A DNA stretch of 64,000 bases from Helopsaltes ochotensis (Eukaryota > Chordata > Aves > Passeriformes > Locustellidae): NCBI GenBank assembly GCA_013400155.1, contig VXBM01000095.1, forward strand, positions 127,166-191,165, written 5' to 3'. Shown here one piece after another: positions 50,185-62,735 of the stretch (the first letter of the stretch is position 1; each line of letters begins with the position of its first letter). A program made the translations under genes and the position numbers. The notes beneath the pieces are model-generated. The model saw nothing but the letters and a program-made list of their open reading frames with translations. It was not told where the DNA came from and searched no databases.

Positions 50185-51515
50185 CCGCACCACCAGCACC
50201 AAACAGCACAGACGTCCCCGCTTCCCCTCCCCACTGCCTCCCAGGGACCCTTTCTGCCTACAGAGATCTAGTTTGTGATTTATTTTTTAGTAAAACAAGA
50301 GGAAAAGAAAAAAAAGCCAACTGACCTAACTCTTACCCTCTCTCCCATAAGATGACGCTATTTGTGAGGAGCCATCTATAGAAACTGCCCACATACGTGC
50401 TCACACATCCTCACACCCTGCCATCCCAGCTGGCCTCTGTGCTCCTGCTGTCCCCATGTAGCACTTTTGCTGCCCTGTTCCTCAGAGGCTTGATGACCTG
50501 CTGCTTTCTAGGCACCGTGTCTTCCGTTTCCTACTCCTCGACTTCCTTTCCTGCCTTGCGTTTACCTGGCCATAGGTTTGTACCCTCCCTGAAACTTTGC
50601 CAGCCTCGGAGAACAACGGACTCACCCGTGCCAGGGGCCGACCTTGGGGAACTCCTGGGGATGGAGTTCTCCCTGCCACCATCGCTGCCACCTGCTAAGC
50701 TGGAGCGAGAACTTGCACCACTTGCCACGCTTCCTCCTCAGCGCTCTCCAAGTATTATCTCCTTGCAGCAGCTGGCTCCAAATGAAGGAGTGCACGAGTG
50801 GAAGAGAGCTTGAGAGGAGGAGAGACTGTTCTGAGCTGCAGTACAACACAAAGATGGCCTCACTGAACACCAAAACTTTTTGTTGTTATGTTGGAGCATT
50901 GCACCAGAGACCTCTGCTGAGACCTAGCAGACCTCACCACATGTAAATACACCTGTATGGTAGCGTATGTATGCGCATGCTTACTAAGGAAACACCAAGC
51001 AGTTCTGAGGGAGCAGAAGGGAGAGGTTCAGTCCAGGGATCTTCCTGGAATGGCTGTGTACTTTTCCAAAGAGACGGCACCGAGAGGTGCCCTCCCATCT
51101 CAGCACACTCACACACACATGTGAGCTTGTCTTCTCTAAAACAGACCCACCTCTGCTTTCCTTCTTCTGGCTGGTTTTGTGTTTCCTGCCCACCTGCATT
51201 TTTGTACTCTGAAAGCAAAGCTGAGTGTTATGTTCACCTTCTGGGGTGGGTGTTCCATTCACTTGGGCTCTTCCACCTGCATTAGGGGGAAGGGGCTTTT
51301 TGGAGACCACTCGTGAGGTCCCATCTGTATCTCTTGCCTATTCTTACCTCCATCAGCCCTTCTTATAGGAAAGCTGCCCAGATACTGGACTCCAAGGCCT
51401 CTTCTCTCTCCCTCTTTCTCCCAGCTTCAAAGTGAGAGGAGGGGCAGATTCTGAGATAGAGATGACAGCTCAGCTCCTCTGCTTTATTGAGGACATTGAT
51501 GTGAAGGAAGACAGC

Positions 51516-51521
51516 ATTAAA
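51516..51521 (+). promoter_or_regulatory. IQSEC3: Candidate poly(A) signal ATTAAA
   Basis: ATTAAA is followed within about 25 nt by a GT-rich stretch (gctgtggatgtattttt), the usual downstream element. It lies about 1.3 kb after the IQSEC3 stop. Confidence 0.4.
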
Positions 51522-52799
51522 AATGGGCTGTGGATGTATTTTTAGAAAAAAAAATCTCTTTGAGCAGTAAGGAGGGGAAGGTATTAATTAGCTTAAAGGC
51601 TTTGGTCTCACTCACTCATTCTATCTCCCTTCGAGGTTTAAGAAGATCAACTTTAGGATTCTAAAATAGGACAGAATTCCTTTTAGGGCCTTTATTTTTA
51701 TTTTATTTGATGAAGGAAAGACAGAAATGCTCTTCCTTCCCATGCAAGGCTGAGCCATGAGAACTGGGTGCTGATGATGTAATGGTAGGGTGAGGAATGG
51801 CAGGAGTTGTTGCTAGTGGTGAGGACGTGCAAGGTGTCAAGAAAAGGGGGACAGTGAAGACAGATGCAGAAAACTTTTTTTTTACCTTGTGGGATAAAAG
51901 CCACACAGCAATTTCCTTAGGGATTGTGCCAGTCTGCTGATCTCTGGGGCCATTGCCAGTGCCAAAAGCCACAGTGCATGAGGGATGGGCTCAGGTCCCC
52001 TCAGTGCTCCCTGGGTGCTTGCTGGCTCTGCTGGAATGTTCAGGATGAGAGTTCACACGTGTGAGCTGGGCAGAAGCCCAGCTGGAGTTAGGGAAACAGA
52101 CAGGGGTCTCCTGCACTTGGCCAGCACTCCAGGGCAGAAGCCTGCTCCCTTCCAGGTCCCTCTGTCTGAGCCTGACCCATGGAGTCAGCTGTGCCAAGAG
52201 GTCTGACTTGTTTGCTTAGCTGGGCATCAGGCTGCCACTTTTGTCTGCAACAGCAAAAGTACCGACTGGGAGCCCACAAGCACAGCCTCAGGGAAAATTG
52301 CAGAAGCAGATGACAGAAAAGATTGTAAGAAAACCCTGACTAGAAGCCTAGTCTCCCTCCAGAACAGAAAAGCTTACTCCTAGCCAGCCCCCCAGTGCAC
52401 TTTGGATGCTCCACATCCCAAACTGGATGCTGGGAGAGGTCCTCACCCCTGGCCAGAGCTCAGGCCCTCAACCCCCAGCCAGCTGTGAGGCACAGCTGGT
52501 CTGGTCTGCTGCTGACTCCCTCCAGGGTGACACCCTGCTGCCTCAGAGCAGCCAGAACCTCATCTGAGCTGCCCATATCTTCCCAAGAAAGCATGTGTGG
52601 CATCTGCCGTTGTCTGGTCAATGCAGCGTGGGGCTGCTGTTGTTTTTGCTCACTGCTGCAGTGGAATGAGTGTCCAGGAGGCACTGGCACTGTCCCCCCT
52701 TCCCAGTAGTTATTTAGCTATCTGAGAGGAATGGCAGTACTAGTTCAGGTTTTTTCCCAGAGTGCAGTGAGCCAATGAAGCTCTGTGCGTGTTAAAAGA

Positions 52800-52805
52800 A
52801 ATAAA
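52800..52805 (+). promoter_or_regulatory. IQSEC3: Candidate poly(A) signal AATAAA
   Basis: This is the first canonical AATAAA after the IQSEC3 stop. The downstream element is weak (T-rich rather than GT-rich). A further AATAAA is at 55913. Confidence 0.4.
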
Positions 52806-52830
52806 TTAGATTTTACTTGACATTTAACAC

Positions 52831-55800
52831 AAAGTGACAACAGCAAAAAACCTTAAGATACTTGAGGAAATAATTTTTTTAGATAAAATATTTATAACAA
52901 TGCCTATGAAGTTCCTACACAAGATGTCTGCTGCTTTAATAATTGATTGGGAGAGCTACTAGAATCTAAAGAGGAAATAAGGAAACTGCCTTGAGACTCC
53001 CTTTTCCATGCTGGATGAAGGGTAGAAGTGAGTGAACTGACGTTCTGAGATACCTGAGGCACAGCATTCTCTCAGCTGATTCTGTTTCCCTGACCTTGAA
53101 AAGGCTACTGCTGGCCTTGAGCTTTGGACAGAGGAGCAAATGTAGATAACCCTTGCTGTCTTCTAGCCTGCTGGCTACCACATCTTCTGTTGGGGTTTAG
53201 CTGGAGAATTACAGAACTACTCTGTTCCAGCTTGTCATGGAACAAGTTGCTCAAAATTCTGCTGTGGAGCCGAGCCCTTCGGACTTCACTTCAAAATACA
53301 GATTTATTTTTTCTTGGAAGGTTGGTCTCGAAGGATGACAAGCACTTTAAAACATATCTGCACCTTGTCTGATCTATTGTATTGTCTGCTCCCACAGTCC
53401 TCCCACACGCCAGCGAGCCACACAGACTCAGTGTAGCTGTACAGCTGTGAACAGACACCCCTGCACGCAGACTGACAGGGTGCAGGCCAGAAGGAGCATC
53501 TCAGTGACAACCTAACGAAGGACAAAATGTGTACCACAGCCCACCTGGAGGGACCAGCCCAAAGGAAAACCACCAGCTCTTGACAGCAGTGATTCTGATC
53601 ATGAACCTAGCACAATCTTTCAGATGGAGGAGCAGGCAGAGCGCTGCTGCAGAGACTAGCTCAAACCAAAAGAACCAGTGTCTTTTTGCTGCCAAATTCA
53701 TGCCCTTCTATATTAAAAAGGAGTGGGGGGAGAGAGAAAACAGAAACCTAGTGAAAAGTGTTCTGCAGTGAGCGTTGGGTCAGTGGCCAAATGAGAAGCT
53801 GGCTTTGCTGAATGGTAGGACAGACTAAGCTGTGTTACATCAGGTTCTATCCTGACGCTTGCTCATGCTGGTGCAGGCCCAGTGAAATTAAACTGTTTGC
53901 ACCAGTAGCAAAGGGAAGGGAAAATGTGACAGGAGAATTGAGCCTTGCAAACAATTTGGGTTTAATGCAGTGTTTTTCTGCTGCTGTAGTAATTTTTAAT
54001 ACCATAGTCTTGGCTGCTGGGTTAGCAACACTTAGTGCTTTCACAAGGCTTTCAAAGCATCCCACTGTTCACATTTTCTCTCCTTCCTGTAGATGAAAGG
54101 TGTGGGTATGGTCCACAACTGGAATTTCATCAATACTCAGACGGAAAGGCACCACCAGATTTGGAAGCATTTGAGGGCCTTCAAGCTGTAAGGGTTTGAG
54201 TTTTGTCACATGCTTTTCAGAAGGCTCAACCTACAACTATGTGCACGTTTCTTAGGTTTCCAAAACCAATCTGAACCCTAAACTAAGGATGCTGCTGCTT
54301 GACGGAGTCTCTGCTTTGAAATGCAAGTTGCTGAGCAAGCTCCCCCTGTCTCCCACTCCACCAGCTGCCTCACTGTGCTAGTGTAGGCTCCAGGGACTGC
54401 TGGCAGTGTTTCATGAACTAGAGCTGTCCTTGTCCTGCCCTCTCGTTCGCAGCCATGCCTGGGACAGCAGCTTTGAAGTCACCCAGCTCTTCAACACTAG
54501 TCACGACCCCATCTGAATGTGTCTTTTTAAGATCTAACAACAGAAGTGTTAACTGTGCATAGGCTTTTGAAAGCACCTGTCTGTCTGTACCTGTCTCCTG
54601 CTGTAAATATCACCAACAAAGGCTTCCTTTGGGAAAAGTGTTGTGGTCACACCTAGCAAGGAGTCCAAATGGCTAATATTTTGTAACAAAAATAACAAAA
54701 AAATAGATCAGAGGTATTTTATCTGTTCAATCAATAGAGTTTTAGAAATTATATTGAGATAATGTCACTTGTGCTCCAATGTCTTCTTTGCCTCAGCCCC
54801 CGCCCCGGTGTCCCTGGGCTCCAGCGCACAGCCACGCGCCAGGGGCTGCTCCCATGGAGCGCTGAGCATCCTGCATGCCTGCTGCCCCCGGGGCAGCCTG
54901 CTCCAGCTCTTGTTGAAAGCAGCAGGAGCTAGCTCAGTGCTCAGGCTCTCTGAGGAGCAGCTCTAGAGGAAACCAGGAAGCATTAAACTTGTTCAGGAGG
55001 TGGCAACTTAATTGTGAAATTCACCCCTGCAGTGAGGCAGAGAGGAAGATGGTGAGGGGGAAGGCAGAGCCCTTCTGTGCCACAGCTTGCTGCTCCCCAT
55101 CTCCGTGGATGCTCTTGGCTGTGCAGGCTGCACCTCTGAGGGGGGAGCCCTGCAGAGCACTCCTTGCTGCCTTTGTGCTGCAGGAACCCGTGCACCAGAG
55201 AGCAGCACACACTGTGGGTACATGCTCACAGCACCTGCCAACACACAGGACCACACCTCAGAGAGCATGTAGGCACCTCTACAGCCCGTGCTGGACAAAG
55301 CTATGGGGCACTGGCACCACGTAGTCCCTGAGCAGGACGGCTGTGCTGGCCGCAGCACCACCACTGCAGCACATCTCACCAGCTACGCAGGCTCCGGCCT
55401 GGGCAACATTTGGATGCGAGACACGTAAGGAAAATTACACTTCCCGTGCAGATCAGATACAAGTGCATATTTACACAAAGCATAACCCCAAGGTTAATGA
55501 AGCTGACCTTTGAGAGAGAATCGAGCACGAGCACACGAAGCGAGCTCTCCTCTGCGATGGGTGGGGGAAGGCGAGCTACATCTCTGCAGCTGGGTCCAGT
55601 AGATGCTGGATTCAGATTGCACCTGCTAAAACAAACCCTGTCTATAGGTTGCAATTTCTTTGCTAGCTTCAAAGAATCCCTTAGATCCCCAGGCCCACCA
55701 TGAAACACTTGGGAGGACAGAAATCCCTCCCAGACACGAGGATATTTCCCAGGGATTCAGAGGCTTCCCTTTACGTTTTTGTGTGCCACGGATAGATTAT

Positions 55801-58800
55801 AAATCAGCCCATCCCAAACAGACATTTTCTAAGATGTTTTGAAACAGAAGATTATTAAAGTTCCTGGCTGATGTTCAGATCACACACCTGGCTATAAAGT
55901 AAAGATGAAAGCAATAAAACCAGACTGTCTATATGTGAAATACTCCTCACTTGCTCCAATGTACAGACACTATTATTAATCAGGAGATGGCAAGTGTCTC
56001 TGGGAAGGATCCTATGTAGACATACATGGGTGGTACTGGTACAAAGGATTACAACCCAAAAAGCAAATACCACAATTGTCACAGTGCATCTGTACCCTGT
56101 TATATCTATACAACATCCTTTATGTGCAATAACTGATACATAGCGTGGTTGGAATTGATCAAAATACAACGCTCTTTTCCACAGAGAATCTTGAGATGCA
56201 ATTTTTCTCTGAAACTTTTCAGATGGGCTTTTAATTAAGCACATTCCTCAAATGCTCGGCTGTAAGTGGGCTCTATCCACCCCTGTCAAGCAAAATGCAG
56301 GCTCACCACTGAACTCAGCACTTCACTCAGCAGGAGCCTGCTGCCTCCTGCTTTGAAGGTGTTTCCTCTGGGGCCACGCTCCCTCCCAGCTTCTTGTGCC
56401 TCTCCTCACTGGCAGAGAATAGGACCCTTAATTTAGGGTAAGCACTACTTAGCAACAACTAAAACATCAGAGTGTTATCAACATTATTCTCATACTAAAT
56501 CCAAAACACAGCGCTTTATGAGGCCACATGAATGAGGGCAGAATTATCTTCCCTTTCTAAAAAGAAAGGAAAGAACCCTTCTCCTGGGATCTGACCTCAG
56601 CCTTCAGTATCAGCTCACAACTTCTGGCATCCCTAGTGAAAAGGACAACCCATCCAGCAGCTAAGGACATGCAGCCAGGAAAGAAATGTGCAAGGGAAAA
56701 GCCAGAGCCCTATTTAAATAGCTTGTTCAAAGATAAAACCCCAGCCATCTGTCAACTTGCCCCAGAAGAGACATGGCTATAATGATTCACAGAGGGAAAG
56801 GCTGCAGAGGGGCCAGTGAAAAAAACAGCACTTTGCTAACATTTTGCACAGGTCTGCCATGAATGCAGTGGGAAGAAGGAGAAGGAGTTAACAAAAACAA
56901 AAGAAGATCACTTCATTTCTCCAAAGCAGACACTGCTGGCAGTGTGGAACAGAAGCTTTCCAAGGGCTGCAGGATGCTTTGGGCTGGTGCAATTTGGCAC
57001 TCAGCATCCCAAGAGCAGATGCTGCCACGGGGGATTGGCAGCAACCAATCTCGCTCAGATCCCGAGGCTCTGCCTGGCACAGGAGTCCCCACAGCTGGAG
57101 GGTTGTCCTGGGGTGCTGCCAGGGATGGGGGCAGACCCCACGGGGCTGGGTGCATGTGACCAGGCGATGGCTGGGATGCTGTCAGAGGGGCTGGGCTGCC
57201 ACATCTCTCACCATGGTTGTGCTGAGCCCACCTGGATAGTTCCCATTTCAACAGTGCTGGCTAATATAGACCTCCCCTCCATTCCTAAAGAAGGAGCCCA
57301 TTCTTTCTTTTCAGAGCTCAAAACATCTGGAAACCCCTGTAAATCCATCGGTGCAACCTGACAGGTTAATCCATCGGTGCCACGGCACCTGCCCAGTGCT
57401 TGGATGCAGTCCCTGGTGCCAAGGCAAGTGCCCAGTGGTGGGATTCCCCTCGCAGAGCCCCCTGAACACACTCTGCCACTCTCTGGAGCACTCTAGTGCC
57501 ACTGAGCCTCGGCTGCCAATGCCCAAGCACCCGCGGTGACTGGGGCTGTGACAGCTGCTCTGTCACCACCTCCCCCAGAAGCATCGCGCTGAAGTTCCCC
57601 TCACAGAGCTGAAAAGCCGTTTTAAAATAAGAATCTTGGATTATAACTCCTAATCCCTTCATTTGCAGTAAGTGCGGACAGGGAACAGAGATGTCAGCTC
57701 CCTCTCTCCCCCCCGCAGGACCAAATGCGCTTCCGAAACATCACAGCCTTGGTGCCACGGGCTGGGCAGGCAGCGACCCGGAGCGGCTGCTTGGCCAGGA
57801 CACGGTGGGGATGTTGTCCCTCTCCAAGCAGGCGCAGTCACCCCTCCCATCTCTCGCCCTCCTTCACACCTAGGAGTTATTTTTAAAGGTGTGTCAGTCT
57901 GCTCTGGCAGGTGCTGGAGGGGGATGCACAGAAAAGAGGGCAGCAGGTGGATGGGCTCAGCCACTCAGACAGGAACAAACCGTGTCCAAAAGGCACGTGG
58001 GCTCCCTGGGAATGGGCAGGGCAAGGAGCTGGCACTGCCTGTGTGCTGAGACAGAGGGCACAGGTGCCACCATGTCCTGCCCTCATCACCCCAGGGCCAG
58101 CCCAGGGGCTGATGTACCCCCAGGGCCTGTGTAAGGGGCTCTGGAGCCACTGAGCAGACAGTGGGCAGTGTTCCTTGGTTGATGGCAAGGGATGAGTTTA
58201 CACGATAGAACCTTTTATCTGGAGAGATATGGAGCAGGTTTTTTCTGGGTCCAGGTCAGCAGTGTCAGCACAAAATTAGCAGGTGCTTTTCTTTATGGGG
58301 TGAGTGCGGGGATATTTGTGTTTTCCTGAACAGCACGATGCAATACAAACTGGCCAAGAGTCTTCTCTGAGCCACGCAGCCTTCAAAGGGAGAAAAACAT
58401 CCAGCTGTGCCATGGTGCCCTGCTCTGCCAGTGGGCCCTGGGCTTGTGGGAGAGGCAGTGATGAGGCAGAAGTGTCTCCCAGCAGTTTTCCTGCCCCTGT
58501 GTCGTGGCTATGGAACCCTTGGGGGCCAGCCTGCTGCCCGTATCATTACACCGGTGATACAGACAAGTCCCTTCCTGATGAACCGTTTTTTTCATCTGGA
58601 AGCAGAAACACCTTAAGTGCCCAGGATAAATCTCTCCATGACCACTCTGCACAGGACTGCTGCTGTGGGGGTGAGTCTGCTTATCCCCAGGAGCTGTGGT
58701 GGGGACACGTGCCACCCCATGAGGGGCTGTGGCTGATCCCTGGGGCTGCAGTGAATGCTGGTGCTCTCTTCCTGGCAGCACGGTGGCATCGTGCCAGGCT

Positions 58801-61800
58801 GTCAGGAGGCATCTCCATCAGTGTCATGGCTGTCAGGTATCGGCACAGGGAGCACTAACCTCTCCTGAGCACCTCCAGACACGGACACTTCCTGGCTGAC
58901 AGCATCGCAGGGATGATGGGCACACGCTTGTCAGGAGCCCCACAGCCTGTGGCAGTGCTGCCTCGGCCAGCTGCACGGGGGTGCCGGCATGCAGCCATCC
59001 CCTGCTGTGTTTTATGGGCACACCGTGTGGCCCCCAGTGCCAGCAGACACCCAGAGCTGAGCACCACACCTCGTGCTTTCAGCCGCTGAGCAAGGCAGGC
59101 AGTGCTTGGCGAGAGCCGGTAGCCCTCGGTACAAACCCCCTCCCCCTTTGGCCATCACCACCAAATGCAACCAGGCTCCTTCAGTCCCAAGAGAAGCCCC
59201 CTGGAACAGGTAATGGATAAGGACAAATTGCTCACCCAGAATGACACCAGCTTTAAGGGCACACCTGATGCACAACACAACTCCTCCCATCACAGCATTG
59301 AACAGAGCTGAGGAGAGACTAAAAGCTGCACAGCGGCTGGCCAGCCGAAGCCTTGCAGTGCCACACGGCATCATATCCTGTCATGGACATGGCACAGGTG
59401 TTCCACAGCCAGCTGCCAGCTGTTGGAACACATCTCCTACAACGGCAGCTGGAAGAGCTCCCCAGGGGAGAGGATCACACCTGGATCTCCAGGGGAAGCA
59501 GCTCTTGAGCAGCACCAGAACAATCCTGCCTTTCCCATGGCCCGTGTCACCCCGTGCTGCAGCAGAGAATGGGGACAGTGGCATTTATTTTACGTTTTGC
59601 AGGCCTCAGGAAAAAGAGGATTTCAGAGGGATTTGAACACAGTCCCTAAATAGCTCCTTAGAATTAAGAAGTTTCATAAAGGATTATTTCAAGCAGCTGC
59701 CTGTGGTGAGAGGGAGAGGCTGGCAGGTGCTGGGGAGGTGAGGGGACAGAGCAAAGGCAGGAAGAGTGCTGTAGGTGAGCACAGGGGAGCCCAATCCCCT
59801 TCTGAACCACAGCAGGGAGGAAAGGGGAGCACCCACACCCAGGAGCAGGGCAGGAGAGAGAGCAAAGGAGAAGGTCACAAGTATAAAACTGAGTAAATGG
59901 TTAAATCTCATCAAATACTGTTATTATGAGCAGCCCCTGCTGCTACATCTGGAATGATGTGCCACAGGCAAGGCCACAGGTCAGAGAGATGCTGGGGCTA
60001 AAATCCTAGCCGACAGGAATTGGGGTTTTAGGGATTTCCTCAGCAACCAGGGAAGCAACTTAGTTTTCTGGACCCTTTCTTCTCTACTCCCCTCTGCAAC
60101 CTTTGAAGGCTCTGCCAGCAATCAAGTTCTTTGGCCAAGAGTTTAAAAAATTACCACTGACACTGATTTGTTCTTCCTCAGACCTGAGCTGCCCCAATGA
60201 AGTTAGAAGAAACAAAGTCTTCCATGGTTTTACGGCCTCACTCAAAAATTGATTCCAGTGCCCATCACCCATCTGTGCCACTCTCAGCCTGCATTTGAGG
60301 GGAGGGATGTCATGGGACCAGGATGCATAGGCAAAAGCAGGCCTCTAGTAAGGGTCATTACCGCAAAGTTCAGAGCTTTAACACATTTTTTGAGCACTGA
60401 TGTCTCTCTCTAAGGACATACATGTTTATAAAGAGTGGTTTCCTTATTGCCCCGGTTCATAAAAATCGGTGATATTGGAATAGAAATTTTCAGCTACAAT
60501 GGCACAGACAATTAAGGGACAAGGAAAGATGTCACATCTGTAACTGGCTGAGATTAATGGTGATAAGCTCTGATTGAAGCTTTCATTGTTTGGCTTTTGG
60601 CTTTACAAGACCAAGCCTATAAATACAGCACTTGCTCATGTCTATTTAACAGCCGCGATTTTTTTGACACAAACACTGTAACAATTACAGGTGGGACAGG
60701 GCGTGATCTCAGCTCGGGGTGTGGGAGACCACAAAATACGCACTTACTGCCCAGCAGCCATAACTGCCGAGAATCATGCGTACAAATACAAATTGGTCAC
60801 ACATCTGAAGCAACATTAATCAAGATGCACCAATGAGTTGGCACGGGACCCACTCCCAAAGGGGTCTGACTTTAGCTTTTACCAGAAAACTTCTTTCTTC
60901 CTTCTGTTCCTGATCCCCGGGCTGGAGACTGGCAGGAGCAGGTTGGCCCCGTGCTCTGGCGAGTCGTGGGGACAAGCAGCGCAGGGCCAACCTGCAGCAT
61001 TTTGAAGCTACTATTGGAGAGCAAGACAATTGTGCAAAGGCACATCACTCCTCTGTCACTGCAGTAGGACCCCTGGGGCACTGCAGCGTGTCACTTCTGA
61101 GACCAGACTTTGGCAGGAAAGATGGGTGGGACGTACCTTTTCTTGAACGCTCATTTATGAGTTTGTGGATTCTGATCTGAAGCTGGGAGTGTGAGCAGAC
61201 CTGGCAATGCTGTGCCAGGGGAGAGACTAATCAACACTAAGTCACAGCACATGTGCTCATCAAACTCTGTGTACAAGGACATCTCTGTGTGGGATCACTG
61301 GGAGGCTGGCACAACTGGGAGTGTCACTGTCACACCTACCTGTAGTGCTGCGATGAGCCACCTCAAGCTTTACAACCAAGAAATGTGCTGCTGTTTTACA
61401 ATGGCTCTGAAACACTTGCCAGCCTTCTCCAAGGTGTCACACTCCTCCAGCACCATCTACAAGAGCTCACAACCCTCTGTGGTTTATGTGTCGGGAGCTG
61501 GGATGTGCCAGAGACAGCAGCTGGCTGAACAGACACTTCCCAAGGGAAGTCAGCACTGGTTCACAGGGGTGGGTTTAAGCATGGTAGCTGCATCCTACCA
61601 ACTGCCTCAGGAATTCTTGACTTCTACCAGCTGAGATTCAGGAGTGGCCACTTCCTGAAAAAGGTATAAACTGAACCATCCATGGGCATCGTGCTCCATC
61701 TGCTTGTTTCCCACCCAGGGATGCAGCCAGGGAGAGTGCTTGGCAGGAACTACCCTGTTTTATCTTGGGTGGAGATTTGCACAGTGCTGGAAAAGCTCTT

Positions 61801-62639
61801 TATCACACAGCCTTGCCTCTGCACAAAGCTTGTTGTGGTCAGTGTGGGAGACTTGAACAGCCTGTAGCAAAGAACCCTCCGTTTACCCTTTTCGCTGCTT
61901 TTTAGGGTCAGGGTGTGGCTACTGCACACAGCTACAGAGGGTAGGATGCTCCAGAAAAGAAAGGCTGACTGTTTTGCTGGGCTCTGGCTCACAGTGCCAG
62001 CCCCAATGGATGCAGCAAACAGGTCTGGAGATTGTGCAGGGATGAAACACTGTGAGCAGCCCACACTGTCCCCAAACCCTTCTCCAGGTGTGGGGTGGTG
62101 TCCTACAGCTACCAACATGCAGGACTCCTCACCAGAATCCCTTCTCCTGCACTAGAATCCTTTGTTCTGCACACCCCCTCCAGTTATGCATTTGCTGGTG
62201 TTTTATGCTCCATCAGTCAACAGCCATCTGGGATTTGAACCTGGTGACAGGGATCTCTCTGGGGTGCAACACAGCTGTGTGCTGGGGGATGCTCTGTGGA
62301 GTTTCACATGGAAAGGCAAGAAAAACAGGCAAGTGGGTAACAATCAGTCTAAGCTCTCTGGAGACACCAACTCTCCTCAGGAGGAGGAAGATGTGGGCAC
62401 CAGCTGCTTGATGTTGCAGGATGAAGGTGGTCACCTCACAATGCCCTGGTGGCAGCTTCTTCAGGGCCTCGGTCAACCACACCAGGAGGAAGAGCCATGA
62501 ACAGTTTCCTCCACCAGGTCCTCTCTTGGATGAGCGAAAGCCACCGCAGAGCCAGGGACAGCAAGCTGTGCCAGAGGAGCTCGAGGGACAACGTGGAGAG
62601 AGCAACTACAGGGCAGGGCAAGGAGCTTGGGCTTCCCTC
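52831..62639. other. Intergenic region between IQSEC3 and a convergent gene
   Basis: Almost 10 kb with no gene I recognise. A CpG-rich patch lies at 54790-54910. Low-repeat blocks that look like candidate conserved regulatory DNA lie at about 55385-55700 and 60400-60840. GC-rich stretches between 56.9 and 59.6 kb give many overlapping open frames on both strands, none with recognisable domains. The minus-strand end may include the 3'UTR of the SLC6-like gene: aataaa on the minus strand occurs at 59584-59589. Confidence 0.6.
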
Positions 62640-62735
62640 CTACACGGCGGCATCCGAGATCCTCCCGTTCAAGGACATCTTGGGCTGGAGGCCGTTGTTC
62701 TGAGCGTGCACCTCTGGCCTGGGCTGCGTCATCTG
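62640..62735 (-). CDS. Candidate terminal exon of an SLC6-family transporter (SLC6A12/SLC6A13-like)
   Basis: On the minus strand an acceptor (pyrimidine-containing tract ending in gtttgcag) is followed by 31 codons and TAG. The peptide is QMTQPRPEVHAQNNGLQPKM, then SLNGRISDAAV. Nearly all third positions are G or C (28 of 31), which suggests a real coding exon. The start resembles the segment just after the last membrane helix of GABA and betaine transporters (Gln-x-Met-x-Gln-Pro or Gln-Leu-x-Cys-Pro followed by acidic and polar residues). The end resembles the short hydrophobic terminus of the taurine transporter. Human SLC6A12 and SLC6A13 lie downstream of IQSEC3 on the opposite strand, as here. 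The penultimate exon is not in the window, so membrane segments cannot be checked. Confidence 0.45.
   Translation of the reverse strand, partial: QMTQPRPEVHAQNNGLQPKMSLNGRISDAAV

Larger units (their letters stand above)
50185..52830 (+). other. IQSEC3: Probable IQSEC3 3'UTR
   Basis: This region begins right after the stop codon. It contains a candidate ATTAAA signal at 51516 followed by a GT-rich stretch, and a canonical AATAAA at 52800. Either could be the main polyadenylation site. The region keeps no long credible frame on the + strand. The real end could be further right, since non-coding sequence of similar character continues to about 54.8 kb. RNA 3'-end reads would settle it. Confidence 0.5.

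Noticed and set aside
49750..50202. 150-codon minus-strand frame across the last IQSEC3 exon
   Set aside because: It is an antisense shadow of a proline-rich, GC-rich coding exon.
57340..57662. GC-rich stretch with repeated atccatcggtgc and overlapping frames on both strands
   Set aside because: The short duplication looks like local slippage; no domain or splice structure supports a gene.
59012..59374. 120-codon minus-strand frame with hydrophobic stretches, considered as an SLC6 exon
   Set aside because: No SLC6 signature residues, no matching splice sites, and it lies on the 3' side of the proposed terminal exon.
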